From Gaetbulibacter sp. 4G1 (GTDB taxonomy: Bacteria > Bacteroidota > Bacteroidia > Flavobacteriales > Flavobacteriaceae): DNA of 64,000 nt. The stretch spans positions 62,001 to 126,000 of the forward strand of contig NZ_MDVN01000022.1 in NCBI RefSeq assembly GCF_002741945.1. The letters are read 5' to 3'. This document shows positions 43,601 to 53,083 of the stretch, piece by piece (position 1 is the first letter of the stretch; each line of letters starts with the position of its first letter). Position numbers and translations under genes: made by a program. The notes below the pieces were generated by a model that saw only the letters and a program-made list of their open reading frames with translations, was not told the origin of the DNA and ran no database searches.

Positions 43601-43714
43601 AGGCATACTATCTCGAGACAAACCAGAATACATAGTTAAGCCCATAAGTATTATGGTACCTAGCACCATAAATGTAATTCTGTTTTTATCTATTGAAAAT
43701 TGTGCTAAATTCAT
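40595..43714 (-). CDS. RND-family efflux permease (inner-membrane pump)
   Basis: A 1039-aa polytopic RND permease of the hydrophobe/amphiphile type. The N-terminal FMVLGTIILMGLTMYSGL helix, the porter loop with PPYTVRVATVVSQFPGAGPERVE and the TM4 motif GMLVDNAIVVAETI are recognisable, with the usual two repeats of six helices. It exports substrates with proton drive through a membrane-fusion protein and outer-membrane channel encoded upstream in the same operon. The gap to the adaptor gene is 17 bp. No regulator gene is adjacent. Confidence 0.92.
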   Translation of the reverse strand: MNLAQFSIDKNRITFMVLGTIILMGLTMYSGLSRDSMPPYTVRVATVVSQFPGAGPERVEQLVTDKIEKVAQELPELKEVSSTSRTGLSVVTVTLKDEVASGKMQGVWDRLRRKLNALQGLPQGVNPSLNDDGVGDVYGIVVGLTSDGYSYAEMKTYADDIKDALIKIPDAAKVEMGGEQEERIFVEFDNTRLKEYGLSASKLQQSIASTNILNSGGQINLGDERIILEPTGNFNSVEDIRNMLISVGNSNGSQLVKLGDITTIRKAYIDPPTQKVRINGKDAISLHVNLKENANVITLGEEVNKVVNEWQQKLPIGLELTRVSSLDTYIDVKVGDFIVNLMQSIGIVLLVMLIFLGFRTGFVIASLIPIVTIMTLMIMGIINIGLNQVTLAALIMALGMLVDNAIVVAETIMVKMEQGIDKKQAALEAFSELWMPLLISTLTTSAAFLAFFLSPTTMGDIVGPIFVVITIALLSSWIIALTVITLFCYLFLKVAPKGEKKPSFIDRIINKLKVYYKDLILLALLNKWKVIIGIFLIFFASLYGFTKIPFIFFPDSDRNMITININLPEGNKIERTTEVVKRIEQFMADSLQVNDSRTTGISDWSSYIGEGPESYDLGYSPDEANSNYAHILVNTSSFNENNKMVAKLDKFTFNSFPNADIKVGALGAGGGGTPIEIKVSGQNPDELSQIAEAVKLKLSSISGTKNVKDDWGPKSKKFLIEIDQNRAQTAGVSSEDIATSLRTVLDGFQTGEYREDDKSIPILMRSDDNQQQSLASLETLNIYSQNSGASVPLLQVASIVPQWQYSKIKRFDLRRTINVTSELRASGNASEITKVITPWLEEQQQNWPQDYRYEFGGDAKQTAESMGSVIGYLPVSGFIIVLLLIIQFNSFRKMTMVVLTIPLGIIGVVIGLLIFREAFGFMPFLGVISLAGIVINNAIVLIDRMEIEERDLGRTEQDAVIAACLQRFRPILLATFTTVLGLIPLYISGGEMWEGMAIGIMVGLLFGTVITLLFIPSLYSAFFKVNYKDYEFNETLLND

Positions 43715-43731
43715 TGGTTGGTTGTTTAGAA

Positions 43732-44811
43732 TTATTGAAGCCTTACTTCTTGTCCATCTAATAATGTTTGTAAGCCAGCAGTAGCAATTTTTTGTCCCGC
43801 TTTTAATCCAGATTTTATCTCAAACCCTTCATTAGTTAAATCACCAATAGTAATTTGTTGTTTCTTAACTTTAGTAATCTCTCCTGCTTCTTCTACAAGA
43901 AATACAAAACGCCCATTACTATCTTCTCCAACAGCATTTGCTGGTACAACTAAAATAGTTTTATCATTTTTACTATCTCCAAAATCGAAAGTGATATTAG
44001 CTGCCATACCACTTTTAATTTCATCACTAGGGTTTACTATAGTAACACGCACTGGATAAGTAGATGTATTGGCATCAACTGCAGGTGCTATTTCGGTTAC
44101 TTTAGCTTTAAATTTTTTATTAGGTAGAGAAGAAAAGTCTACATCTACCACCATATCTTGTTTTACACCATTAATAACACTTTCAGGAATTCCTAAAGTA
44201 ATCTCCATATCTCTTCCTGCATTAAGTGTCGCTACAGGGTCACCAGGGTTAACATTTTCATCAACTTCAGAATTTACAGCAGCAATAACACCATCTTCTG
44301 GTGCGTAGAGGTATCCAAAACGAATTTGTTCTTGCTGAATTGATACGCCTCGTTTAGCAGATTCATGACTTTGTTGCGCAGTTTTATATGCGTTTTTTGC
44401 TGCTTCAAAATCACTTAATGATGAGCTTCCTTTTTCGTATAGTGAACGCACTCTATTTAAACTCAACTTAGCTGTGTTCATTTGAGAAGCAGCACTATTC
44501 AAGTCTGTTAAGGATTGCTCATAAGATAAGCGAGACTGAACATTATCTAGTTTAGATAACAACTGTCCTTTTTTTACTTTCTGTCCTAATTTGATATCAT
44601 ATTGAGTAATGATTCCTGTATTTCTAAAACTTAATTTAATAATTTTATCTGTTTGAGCTGTTCCGCTAAATGTTCTTATTTTTCCTCCTCCTAAATAATT
44701 AACTTCTTGATATTTAACAGGGCGCACAAACTTTTCTACAGTCTTTTTCTCTTCAGCACAAGAAAACACTACTAAAAGGATTATGATACAAAGGTTGGTT
44801 ATATTCTTCAT
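43732..44811 (-). CDS. Membrane-fusion (HlyD-type) adaptor of the RND pump
   Basis: A 359-aa lipoprotein (lipobox FSC, Cys18). Order: biotinyl-lipoyl-like half (FRNTGIITQYDIKLGQKVKKGQLLSKLD), a helical hairpin (about 85-155), second lipoyl half (YLYAPEDGVIAAVNSEVDENVNPGDPVATL) and beta-barrel. The C-terminal GLKAGQKIATAGLQTLLDGQEVRLQ is typical of periplasmic adaptors. It links the permease to the channel. Co-transcribed between the outer-membrane factor and the pump with 10- and 17-bp gaps. Confidence 0.92.
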   Translation of the reverse strand: MKNITNLCIIILLVVFSCAEEKKTVEKFVRPVKYQEVNYLGGGKIRTFSGTAQTDKIIKLSFRNTGIITQYDIKLGQKVKKGQLLSKLDNVQSRLSYEQSLTDLNSAASQMNTAKLSLNRVRSLYEKGSSSLSDFEAAKNAYKTAQQSHESAKRGVSIQQEQIRFGYLYAPEDGVIAAVNSEVDENVNPGDPVATLNAGRDMEITLGIPESVINGVKQDMVVDVDFSSLPNKKFKAKVTEIAPAVDANTSTYPVRVTIVNPSDEIKSGMAANITFDFGDSKNDKTILVVPANAVGEDSNGRFVFLVEEAGEITKVKKQQITIGDLTNEGFEIKSGLKAGQKIATAGLQTLLDGQEVRLQ

Positions 44812-44821
44812 AATTATATTT

Positions 44822-47161
44822 TTAATTTCTATTATTCAAAAATTCAATAAATCGTTGGTTAAAATTTGCGTTATCTGCTTCACTATTAAGTAAAAAATAA
44901 TACCCTAAATAACGTTCTAACTGCAATGCATTAATCATATAGTTATACACTGCACTTACTCTTGCTATCTGAGCATTTAGATAATTGTTTTGAGCATCAA
45001 TTAACTGAACAATATTTACTGCTCCGTTAGAATAAGAGGCTTGAGTTAATTCAAGGGCTTCATTCGCAGTTTCTTCAGAAACTTTAGATAATTCAATATT
45101 GGATATTTGATTAATAACATCTAAAACAATGTTTCTAATGTTTACTGCAATATTTAATTCAGTATTCTCCTTATTAATATTTAGTTGATCTTTTTGAATT
45201 AATGCCGTTTGACGATTTATATTAGTTTGGTTGCTATTAAGTATAGGAATAGAAACATTTAAACCAATATTGTAATTGCTATCTAAAAAGCTAGAGCCTG
45301 CTGGTGCAGTACTGCCTACACCACTTCTATCAAAAACCCTATTGTATTGTCCTTGTAACGCTACTGTTGGCAAAAAACGTCCAGAGCCATTTAATTTGAT
45401 ATTCCGATTTGTGGCCTCTAAGTTATAACCTAAAGCTTTTAATTCAGGTGCGTTTACTTTAGACTCTTGAATCAAAAATTCTATAAATGGTTCTCTTAAA
45501 GTAGGGTCGTCCAACATCTCTATAAAATTGTCATAGTTATAACGCTTTAATAACTCACTGGTTAAATCAACATCTTCTATACTAATCTCTCTATTTATGG
45601 GATTATTAAGCAGTTGATTTATAACTACAAGGCTTTGTTCAAATTGATTAATTGCTTCAACCAAAGATTGTGTGTTTTGTGCCATTTGACTACGAAAACG
45701 AAGTAGATCTGATTTACCTGATTCACCAGCTTTAAAATTCTGTTCGGCTATTTGCAAATTACGTTTGGTAAGGTCTAAATTTCTTGCCTGTATCTGTAAG
45801 TTGGCTTTTAGTATGAGGACATTAAAATAAGCGTTTGAAGCATTAAAAATAGTATTAAGCTGTTCTATATTGAAGCTTTCTTGTTGTACTTTCTGCAAGC
45901 TTTTTTGAATAGAGATATTAGCATTTGCTGCCTCTGAAAAAACCGTTTGCTGTAAGGTTATATTTCCTGCTGTTTGAAATTCTGGATTTTGGCCACTACT
46001 AATTTCTGCTAAATTAGGATCTGTATACGTTCCATTAGCAGATGCCGTTACATTGGGCAAATAATTACTCTTTGCCAACTTTACATCTTGCTCACTTAAC
46101 ACCACATCTTTTTGAACAGATTGCAAGGATAAATTCTGATTAAGTACAGTATTAATTACTTCTAATAAATTGTATTGTTTCTCTGAGATTGCATTCTTAA
46201 AGTCTCCAACAAAATCTGTGTCATTAATTAAGCTATATTTTATAGGAACACCAACCAATTCGGCAGTATTAAAATTCATGGTTAAACGACTGCTATAGTC
46301 AATAAAAACTGGCATATTAGATAACAACTCTCCGTTTATATATCCTTCTATAGAAAGCGCAACACGACGGATAAACTGATCGAAATTATCTTCTGGCTGA
46401 TTAGTTGCCATAATGCCTAATTTCACTTGTTTAATACTATTATTGGTAAACGATGGTAACTGCTTACTAATAAAAGTTTGTGCTAATATATTTACCTCGC
46501 TATCCTTTAAGAAAAAACCGCTAGCTAAATATACCGCATCAACTCCTTCTAGGTTTGAAGTAATATCTGATACTGTTTCAAAAGGAATGAGCTTGTAATC
46601 TGCATCTATGTCTTCAAACTCTTTATCAAATGTTTCTTTTATAGGTAAAAGATCTATAATATGGTTTTCAATTAAGATGCCTAGTTTTTTATAATTAGTA
46701 AGTTCTTTAAACTTGATAAAGTCTTCTTGATAAGACTCCGATTCTACTAAATAAGTAAAATTATTTATACCAGATGTTGCTTTAGTAAAATCAATTGTGC
46801 TAAAATCTCGGTTAACAGCTCCAAACAAAATAGTTGGTTTTTTATAAACCGTTTGCTTACTAACTATTTCGTTGTTTATTATACCAAACGCAAGAATTAT
46901 GTCTGTATCATTATTGATAAGCTTATTATAATCTTCTTCAGCCTTTTTAAGATTATAGTTGTTTACAAGAATATTACTTTCAGAAAAACTAACCGTAGCA
47001 TCTTCTCCTACTACTGCAATAATTTGGTCTTGCATTGTTTTTAGTAGTGGATTGACTTCTTCTGTTCTATTATCTAGAAGAATTCCTATGTTATATATTT
47101 TTTTTTGTGCAAAGACGAATGATACTGAGAGTACCATAAGGATGGTTAATAGCTTTTTCAT
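44822..47161 (-). CDS. Outer-membrane factor fused to an ABC-substrate-binding-like domain
   Basis: A 779-aa exported protein. Residues about 20-320 read as a two-lobed periplasmic-binding fold (NIGILLDNRTEEVNP start, ILAFGIINNEIVS, KLGILIENHIIDLLPI, AVYLASGFFLKDSEV), the ABC_sub_bind type; residues about 330-775 are a TolC/OEP channel with two repeats (LEVINTVLNQNLSLQSVQKDV, NLDLTKRNLQIAEQNFKAGESGKSDLLRFRSQ and IELSKVSEETANEALELTQASYSNGAVNIVQLIDAQ). TolC proteins are usually 430-500 aa, so the extra domain is striking. It is first in the operon ahead of adaptor, pump and channel. Confidence 0.85.
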   Translation of the reverse strand: MKKLLTILMVLSVSFVFAQKKIYNIGILLDNRTEEVNPLLKTMQDQIIAVVGEDATVSFSESNILVNNYNLKKAEEDYNKLINNDTDIILAFGIINNEIVSKQTVYKKPTILFGAVNRDFSTIDFTKATSGINNFTYLVESESYQEDFIKFKELTNYKKLGILIENHIIDLLPIKETFDKEFEDIDADYKLIPFETVSDITSNLEGVDAVYLASGFFLKDSEVNILAQTFISKQLPSFTNNSIKQVKLGIMATNQPEDNFDQFIRRVALSIEGYINGELLSNMPVFIDYSSRLTMNFNTAELVGVPIKYSLINDTDFVGDFKNAISEKQYNLLEVINTVLNQNLSLQSVQKDVVLSEQDVKLAKSNYLPNVTASANGTYTDPNLAEISSGQNPEFQTAGNITLQQTVFSEAANANISIQKSLQKVQQESFNIEQLNTIFNASNAYFNVLILKANLQIQARNLDLTKRNLQIAEQNFKAGESGKSDLLRFRSQMAQNTQSLVEAINQFEQSLVVINQLLNNPINREISIEDVDLTSELLKRYNYDNFIEMLDDPTLREPFIEFLIQESKVNAPELKALGYNLEATNRNIKLNGSGRFLPTVALQGQYNRVFDRSGVGSTAPAGSSFLDSNYNIGLNVSIPILNSNQTNINRQTALIQKDQLNINKENTELNIAVNIRNIVLDVINQISNIELSKVSEETANEALELTQASYSNGAVNIVQLIDAQNNYLNAQIARVSAVYNYMINALQLERYLGYYFLLNSEADNANFNQRFIEFLNNRN

Positions 47162-47268
47162 TTACCATAAAGTTAGTTAGCTTCAATTTACGAAAAAAAA
47201 ACATCTATCCTAATTTATAAAAAATAAGGCTATTAACTTTTTTATGAAAAAAATAACTTGAAAGAAGT

Positions 47269-50200
47269 TTAAAAACCAAACCCAATTTTGAAGGCTAAAC
47301 GCAAACCATCATCGCTATTAAATGCTGAGATATTAGCAGTAAACATATCTGCAGCATTGGCAAATATTCCACCACCAAATGATGTATTCCAAGTATTGGA
47401 ATGGTACATAGGGCTTAACAACAAACTGTCGTCAACCCAAACACGTCCATAATCAAAACCTCCATAAAATCCTATATTTAAAGGCATTAATCCTGTTTTT
47501 ACCTTACGAAGATTTAATCGTATATCTGTACTCTGCGCAAAGGCACTTTTACCTGTAAAACGTTCATTTCTATAACCTCGCAGTCCATTATTAGCACCAA
47601 TATTTGCGCCTTGATAAAACTCAAAATCATCTCCTAAATTAAAATGCCCTTTAAATTTTGTAGCTAAAACTAGTTGGCCACTTGGCTCCAGCTTATAATC
47701 GAAGCTCAATTCTGGGATAACATACCCAAAACCTTTAGATTCACTAACATTATTTTTATAACCTGTTTGGATTGCAAATAGCATCCCTAAGGTTGGAAAC
47801 GCTTTATTATCAGAATTTGCAAATTGATACTTTGCATGAATGCCATAAAAATCATCATTAACATCAACATTATCTCCAATAAATTCATCATTTATAAATC
47901 GTCCTTCAGTTTCTTCAACCTCAATAGATTCGTAGGATACTCCAACCTCAAAACTAGCGCCTAAGCGACCTCTCCATACTAAGGTAGGATAAAACTCTAA
48001 AGTCCTTAATTTTACTCGATTATAGTCTAAATCTACATCAAGGCCATCATTTTCATCAGCCTCTGGGTTGGGTGTTGCATTACCATAACCAAAAAAGTTT
48101 ACAGCATAATTCGGACTAGTAAACTTAGCATTTATACCTAAATTCATATTTCCAACCACATTTGCAAATTCTCCTTTGTAACCTAAATCAAATCCTTGAG
48201 TAGCAAAATAATATGCTGCAGACATGGTATGCTGAGAAGTAAATGGATTACGTTCAAAACCATAATGAGTTAGGGTATTAGAAAAGCCTATTTTAAAACC
48301 ATCATCTGGGTTAGACCCTATAGTTGGCACAAATTGATTGCTACTATTTTTTAGTTTCTTATAATCATATACATTTGTTTCGTAATCATCTGTTAGTTTT
48401 CTACTTCCTTTATTGGTTTTAAACTCGCTTTTTTTAGATTTATAATCATATATTTTTACACGTTTCCCATTCTGAACATCATAAACATCTTTGTTTTGAC
48501 CTCCTATTAAGCGGAGTTTAATTAACTGATCACCTACTCCAGATACTTTAAACATATCGTCATCATCTAAACCATAAATCCAGATTTCTTTGGTGTCATG
48601 GCAAGTATAAATACGTTGATGAAAAACATCTGCTTTTTTTCCTTTTTTAATACGATAGGCTGTTACTTTTGTATCTCCTTTTGGCATACGTTCAACCTCA
48701 AACCAATCGTCTTTATCTGTTCCTTTTATAATTGCAAACTCATTAATATGATTATAATATTGATCTGATATTTTTTGAAGATTGCTGCGCCTACCTTGTA
48801 ACTTTCTTTTAATATCTTGTATTGTTTCTTGATTTACTTTTGAAGGAAAATAAGTAAAGGCTTCATCAATAATACCATCTGTTAAATTCTCGACAATATG
48901 CTTTACTTGAGCATTCCAAACACTTCGATTAGATTGATTTATCAAGGCCATATCTAACGGGTAAGGTTCTAAATTAAACCATTTTGGACTTTTTAAATCT
49001 TCATCATAACTTTTCATTAAACGGAGCGATGGTAAAACCGTTGTTGCAAAACTTAGCAAAGCGCCATCGGCCATAATTGAAAACGCTTGATCGCGATCTC
49101 TAGGCACAGGGCGATATACTGTTTTTTTATTTTCTTTAAACTTTGCCCAACGCCATTGGTCTTCATGTCTATCCCAGTCTCCAATAAGCATATCAAATAA
49201 ACGTGCTCTTACATAAGCTTCTTCATCTAAAATGATGTCTTCATCTTTATTTAATTCTTTAAGTAAATCGTCTGTACTAATTAACTCATTTGAAAAACCA
49301 AAGCTAGCCTTGTCTCCATGACCATCAGAAGCACGTTCTTCTATCATATATAACTCATCTCCAAATTCATCATTAAATTCACCTAAAGCTTTTTGTTTAG
49401 GAATATAATACAATACAGGGTTGGTATGATAAACACCCACAGCATTTGACAATGTTGCTATTGTGAAAGGCGCATAAGGATGAGACCCTGTAAAAACATC
49501 TAGCAATAGTTTTTCGGTATAAGTATCATTAAACTGTCCTTCAATATATTGGTCTTTAAAAGCTACCGCTTGTAAATACTGAAGTGCATTTTTACGAAGT
49601 GCACGCATTACATATTCTCTGCCTTGTTTATCTTGCAAACGAACAGATTTAGACTGATGCCCACCTCCTTTTCTTACTGGGGTTAACCCTCCGAGTAAAG
49701 TGTCAAGATTAACTGTTGGAACTGTTACTTTTTTACTAAATTCTTCACGATAACGCTCTCCCCAAAGTGCTTTATAAATACCGCCTTTAGTGGTTTCTTT
49801 TTCTGAATAAATTGAAGCCGTTTTTTGCTTAACTAAATTCTCACTGTATTTAATGCTTGGTACCGTTTTTTCTGGAGCAATAACTTCTGTTTGAAATACA
49901 ACGTTATTTACTTCTGTAGAATAAAAACGAACATGAGATGAACCATCTTTAAACACATCTAATCTAGCATATCCTGGCGTACCGTAAGAGAATTTTCCGT
50001 TTTCAACATTTCGCGTTGCCATAGATTTGGATCCCGATCCGCTAACAATTTGTGGTAAGTTATCTTGAACAATATACTGTAAATTATGATCGTGCCCTGA
50101 AACAAAAATGGTTTTATCATTTTCTTGAGATAATGTTATAATACGTTTTCTAAAATCATTATAGAGGCTATTTTGAATATCGACTGTAGTTACTCCTCCT

Positions 50201-50973
50201 GTTTTGCGAAGCACATTTTTTAATGTTCCTAAAACAGGAATAGGAGACATATGACTGCCAAAAGAATATTGCCCACCATGAGAACCATTAGTAAACATAG
50301 GGTGATGCAATGCTACAATTGTTGTTTTCCCTCTAGCTTTCTTTATTAAACTTTCAAATTCTTCAAAAAACTTAGCTCGTGTTTTAATCTCGCAATCATC
50401 ATTTATAGTTGGATGTTTATCCCAATCGGTTAAATACCATTCCGAATCAACAACTAACATAACAACCTCATCAGATATATTTACCTTTTCAATTGGGCAT
50501 CCGTTTTCTGGCAAAAATGTATTCTTGCCTAATGCATTTTCAATGTACTTTTCTTGACGTTTAAGCCCTTCTAGACCATTGCTATACCAATCATGATTAC
50601 CTGGAATAAAAATAGCTTCTCCTTTAAAATCCTTAACTGCATTGGTTTGAATTTTTAATTGATGTTCTGCAAAATCATACCCTTCATCTCCTTTATTTGG
50701 CAACCCGTTTGGGTAAATATTATCTCCTAAAAAAATAGCCGTACTATTTTTTGAAGCTTTACTCAATTCAGTTTTAAACGCTAGTAATGCCTCCGAAGAT
50801 GAACCTATAGGCGAATTTCCAGCATCGCCTATTAAGTAAAAAGAATGCTCTATCTCTTTATTAGGGAAAACAGAATTGGTATTTTGATTTTTATATTGTG
50901 GCTGATAAGTTGCGCATGCATTAAGTATAAAAAAGATACCTGTAATGAAAACGATTTTGGTTAGCTTATACAT
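47269..50973 (-). CDS. Metallophosphoesterase / kinase-like / outer-membrane barrel fusion protein
   Basis: A 1234-aa lipoprotein (Cys19 in ILNACAT). Part 1 (about 45-330): calcineurin-like phosphoesterase with DAGNS, GDNIYP, GNHDWYS, HHPMF and GHDHNLQY. Part 2 (about 430-720): segment IGDWDRHEDQW followed by PVPRDRDQAFS, resembling the catalytic loop and metal Asp of CotH/HipA-type kinase folds. Part 3 (about 880-1234): beta-barrel ending in GFGF, BamA-like (GANNGLRGYRNERFTGKSAF is the characteristic VRGY/GLRGY-type barrel turn). The domain calls for parts 2 and 3 are by motif only. Single gene, with a 145-bp gap before the hydrolase/OsmC gene. Confidence 0.75.
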   Translation of the reverse strand: MYKLTKIVFITGIFFILNACATYQPQYKNQNTNSVFPNKEIEHSFYLIGDAGNSPIGSSSEALLAFKTELSKASKNSTAIFLGDNIYPNGLPNKGDEGYDFAEHQLKIQTNAVKDFKGEAIFIPGNHDWYSNGLEGLKRQEKYIENALGKNTFLPENGCPIEKVNISDEVVMLVVDSEWYLTDWDKHPTINDDCEIKTRAKFFEEFESLIKKARGKTTIVALHHPMFTNGSHGGQYSFGSHMSPIPVLGTLKNVLRKTGGVTTVDIQNSLYNDFRKRIITLSQENDKTIFVSGHDHNLQYIVQDNLPQIVSGSGSKSMATRNVENGKFSYGTPGYARLDVFKDGSSHVRFYSTEVNNVVFQTEVIAPEKTVPSIKYSENLVKQKTASIYSEKETTKGGIYKALWGERYREEFSKKVTVPTVNLDTLLGGLTPVRKGGGHQSKSVRLQDKQGREYVMRALRKNALQYLQAVAFKDQYIEGQFNDTYTEKLLLDVFTGSHPYAPFTIATLSNAVGVYHTNPVLYYIPKQKALGEFNDEFGDELYMIEERASDGHGDKASFGFSNELISTDDLLKELNKDEDIILDEEAYVRARLFDMLIGDWDRHEDQWRWAKFKENKKTVYRPVPRDRDQAFSIMADGALLSFATTVLPSLRLMKSYDEDLKSPKWFNLEPYPLDMALINQSNRSVWNAQVKHIVENLTDGIIDEAFTYFPSKVNQETIQDIKRKLQGRRSNLQKISDQYYNHINEFAIIKGTDKDDWFEVERMPKGDTKVTAYRIKKGKKADVFHQRIYTCHDTKEIWIYGLDDDDMFKVSGVGDQLIKLRLIGGQNKDVYDVQNGKRVKIYDYKSKKSEFKTNKGSRKLTDDYETNVYDYKKLKNSSNQFVPTIGSNPDDGFKIGFSNTLTHYGFERNPFTSQHTMSAAYYFATQGFDLGYKGEFANVVGNMNLGINAKFTSPNYAVNFFGYGNATPNPEADENDGLDVDLDYNRVKLRTLEFYPTLVWRGRLGASFEVGVSYESIEVEETEGRFINDEFIGDNVDVNDDFYGIHAKYQFANSDNKAFPTLGMLFAIQTGYKNNVSESKGFGYVIPELSFDYKLEPSGQLVLATKFKGHFNLGDDFEFYQGANIGANNGLRGYRNERFTGKSAFAQSTDIRLNLRKVKTGLMPLNIGFYGGFDYGRVWVDDSLLLSPMYHSNTWNTSFGGGIFANAADMFTANISAFNSDDGLRLAFKIGFGF

Positions 50974-51118
50974 TTTTGGTTGTTTAATTGTTTAAATTTA
51001 ATCAAATCTAAAGTAACTTTAACATAACAAGTGGAATATTACTTTGGAAGACAGATTTTGAATTTTACTGCAATTACTTGTTTTCACAATTTTATGCATC
51101 CAAATACGAATACAAATT

Positions 51119-52336
51119 TTAAATTATTGATGTGTCAAACACTACTTTACTTGCAATAGTTTTATGTACTGGGCAGCGTGATGCAATTTCTTTTAAACGC
51201 TGTTTTTGCGAGGCATCTAAATTACCAACAAATTTTAATTTCTTACTAATATGATCCAAATACCCTGGTTCTTCTATATCTAGTTCCAACTCATCGCTAT
51301 GCTTTTTAGAATGCGATATATAAACAAATACTTCTTGTAAATCCCATTGTTTACGTTGTGCATACATTTTTAAAGTCATAACTGTACAGGCCGCTAAACC
51401 CGCATTTAGATACTCGTAAGGTGAAGGTCCAAAATCATCTCCTCCAACTGATGTCGGTTCATCTGCAATTATACTATGCTTTTTGGTTTGTATAGAGGTT
51501 GTAAAGTTATCTTCAATTAAATTTAAATGCCCTACTAATTGCTCTCCTTGCGTTTCCAGCATCGTATTTTCTTTAGGCTCAAAGTAACGCTGCACCCAAG
51601 TTCCAATTACATTTCCAACATAATTACTATCATTAGAATTAGTTAATAAGTGATCTGCATTATCAAGTGTAACAAAACTTTTTGGATGATGCGCATTATG
51701 ATACAATTGTTCAGCATTTTTAATACCAACAATAGCATCAGTTGGAGAATGCATTATTAACAGCGGTTTACGTAAGTTTTTCACAACTGAAGGCAAATTG
51801 GTTTTATCAAAATCTGAAACAAATTCAGGGTTTATTTTAAATGGTCGCCCACCAATATTTACTTCGGTTAACTCGCCTTCTCTTATTGAATCGATATCAT
51901 GAGAGAATAAATGCTTAACATGACTTACCGTTGCTGGAGCACCAATTGTTGCTACTGCTTTAATGTTTTCTAGTTTTGAAGCTGCGCTAATTACAGCTGC
52001 GCCACCAAGCGAATGACCAACAAGTAATGCTGGTGCTTTATAATTGTTACCCATGAAATTATTTACCGCAATTAAGTCTCCTACATTTCCTGAAAAATGA
52101 CTTTCGGCAAACTCGCCTTCACTTTTGCCTAAGCCTGTAAAATCAAAACGAACCACTCCAAATCCGTAATTGGTTAATGCGCGACTAATATTTTTTACAG
52201 CACTTAAAGAACTTGTACATGTAAAACAATGTGCAAAAATAGCATATCGATTAGGTTTTTGATTTGCTGGCAATTCTAAATACGCTTGCAAAGCCAAGCC
52301 TTTATCGTTTTCTATATTTAATTTTGTACTCTTCAT
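51119..52336 (-). CDS. Bifunctional alpha/beta-hydrolase and OsmC-family protein
   Basis: A 405-aa cytoplasmic fusion. Residues 1-250 are an alpha/beta-hydrolase: FAHCFTCT (oxyanion), GLGKSEG, nucleophile elbow [11 protein letters not shown] (Ser about 109), and Asp and His in the C-terminal part ([17 protein letters not shown]). Residues about 255-405 are an OsmC domain with the two peroxidatic-type cysteines in [13 protein letters not shown] and SRCPVHKTI. Such fusions are known and are thought to reduce organic hydroperoxides or act with thiol chemistry. It ends the msr/redoxin operon, 4 bp downstream of the MsrA-like gene. Confidence 0.88.
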   Translation of the reverse strand: MKSTKLNIENDKGLALQAYLELPANQKPNRYAIFAHCFTCTSSLSAVKNISRALTNYGFGVVRFDFTGLGKSEGEFAESHFSGNVGDLIAVNNFMGNNYKAPALLVGHSLGGAAVISAASKLENIKAVATIGAPATVSHVKHLFSHDIDSIREGELTEVNIGGRPFKINPEFVSDFDKTNLPSVVKNLRKPLLIMHSPTDAIVGIKNAEQLYHNAHHPKSFVTLDNADHLLTNSNDSNYVGNVIGTWVQRYFEPKENTMLETQGEQLVGHLNLIEDNFTTSIQTKKHSIIADEPTSVGGDDFGPSPYEYLNAGLAACTVMTLKMYAQRKQWDLQEVFVYISHSKKHSDELELDIEEPGYLDHISKKLKFVGNLDASQKQRLKEIASRCPVHKTIASKVVFDTSII

Positions 52337-52340
52337 TTTT

Positions 52341-52862
52341 CTAAATTGATATTATTAAATGTTCAACTTTCTTATCATCAACATAATTAGAAAACTTATC
52401 TAGCAAAAGTTGTAATTTAGGATTGATAAATGTTTCGCAAAAAGGCTTATTTGGGTTTTTCTGATAATAGTTTTGAATGGCTTCTCGTGAGGCTTTAAAT
52501 TCTAAAAAAGGAAATACTTTAGTTATAATCTTATCATCAAAACCCTTTTGAAGATTTTCAATTATCTTTTTAGAATTATTTTCTTGCTCACTTGAAAACG
52601 TATAAACTGCCGAACGATATTTATTCCTCATAGAATGATTACTATTGCTTTTATGCGTATGTAAATGAATCTCTATTAATGTTTCTAATGTAATTTCTTC
52701 GGTATTAAAATGTACAACAACAGCTTCTGAAAACTCTTGGTTTTCTCCAACTGAAGACACATAACCTTGCTCAACTTTTTCAACACCTTTCAAAGATTGA
52801 AAAACGGCTTCGGTACACCAATGGCATCCACCTCCTAACGCAACTTTTGTTTTTCTATCCAT
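52341..52862 (-). CDS. Divergent MsrA-family peptide methionine-(S)-sulfoxide reductase
   Basis: A 173-aa MsrA-fold protein. The active-site motif is GGCHWCTEA (Cys13), with His instead of the usual Phe of GCFWCTE; the downstream YRSAVYTF is conserved but the THDPTTLNRQGADRG stretch that binds substrate in the neighbour is replaced by [12 protein letters not shown]. It may therefore reduce another substrate or be inactive. It overlaps the glutaredoxin-like gene by 28 bp and precedes the hydrolase/OsmC gene by 4 bp. Compare the full-length MsrA at 53602. Confidence 0.8.
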   Translation of the reverse strand: MDRKTKVALGGGCHWCTEAVFQSLKGVEKVEQGYVSSVGENQEFSEAVVVHFNTEEITLETLIEIHLHTHKSNSNHSMRNKYRSAVYTFSSEQENNSKKIIENLQKGFDDKIITKVFPFLEFKASREAIQNYYQKNPNKPFCETFINPKLQLLLDKFSNYVDDKKVEHLIISI

Positions 52863-53083
52863 TTATTTAGCTCTTTATCTGATGGGTTTCTCAGCTTCTT
52901 TTCATCAATAGTTATAGTCGGAAAATTAAGCTTTCTGTTTTTATAAAGACCACGCAATTCCTCTGCGTAGTCTTTATTTTCTTCTACATCAAGAAATGTA
53001 TAACTTAAACTATGTGTTTCAAAAAATGCTTTATAATACTGCGTTTTGTGACACCTTTCCGCTCCATAAAGTTTAATTTGCAT
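52835..53083 (-). CDS. Glutaredoxin-like protein with single-Cys active site
   Basis: An 82-aa thioredoxin-fold protein: KLYGAERCHKTQYY start with the CxxT form (C-H-K-T) instead of CPYC, then FLDVEENKDYAEEL and the cis-Pro loop LNFPTITID. A single cysteine points to a monothiol reaction or a glutaredoxin-like reductant of the neighbouring Msr proteins (inference). It overlaps its neighbours on both sides (28 bp and 11 bp), so it is translationally coupled in the operon. Confidence 0.78.
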   Translation of the reverse strand: MQIKLYGAERCHKTQYYKAFFETHSLSYTFLDVEENKDYAEELRGLYKNRKLNFPTITIDEKKLRNPSDKELNKWIEKQKLR

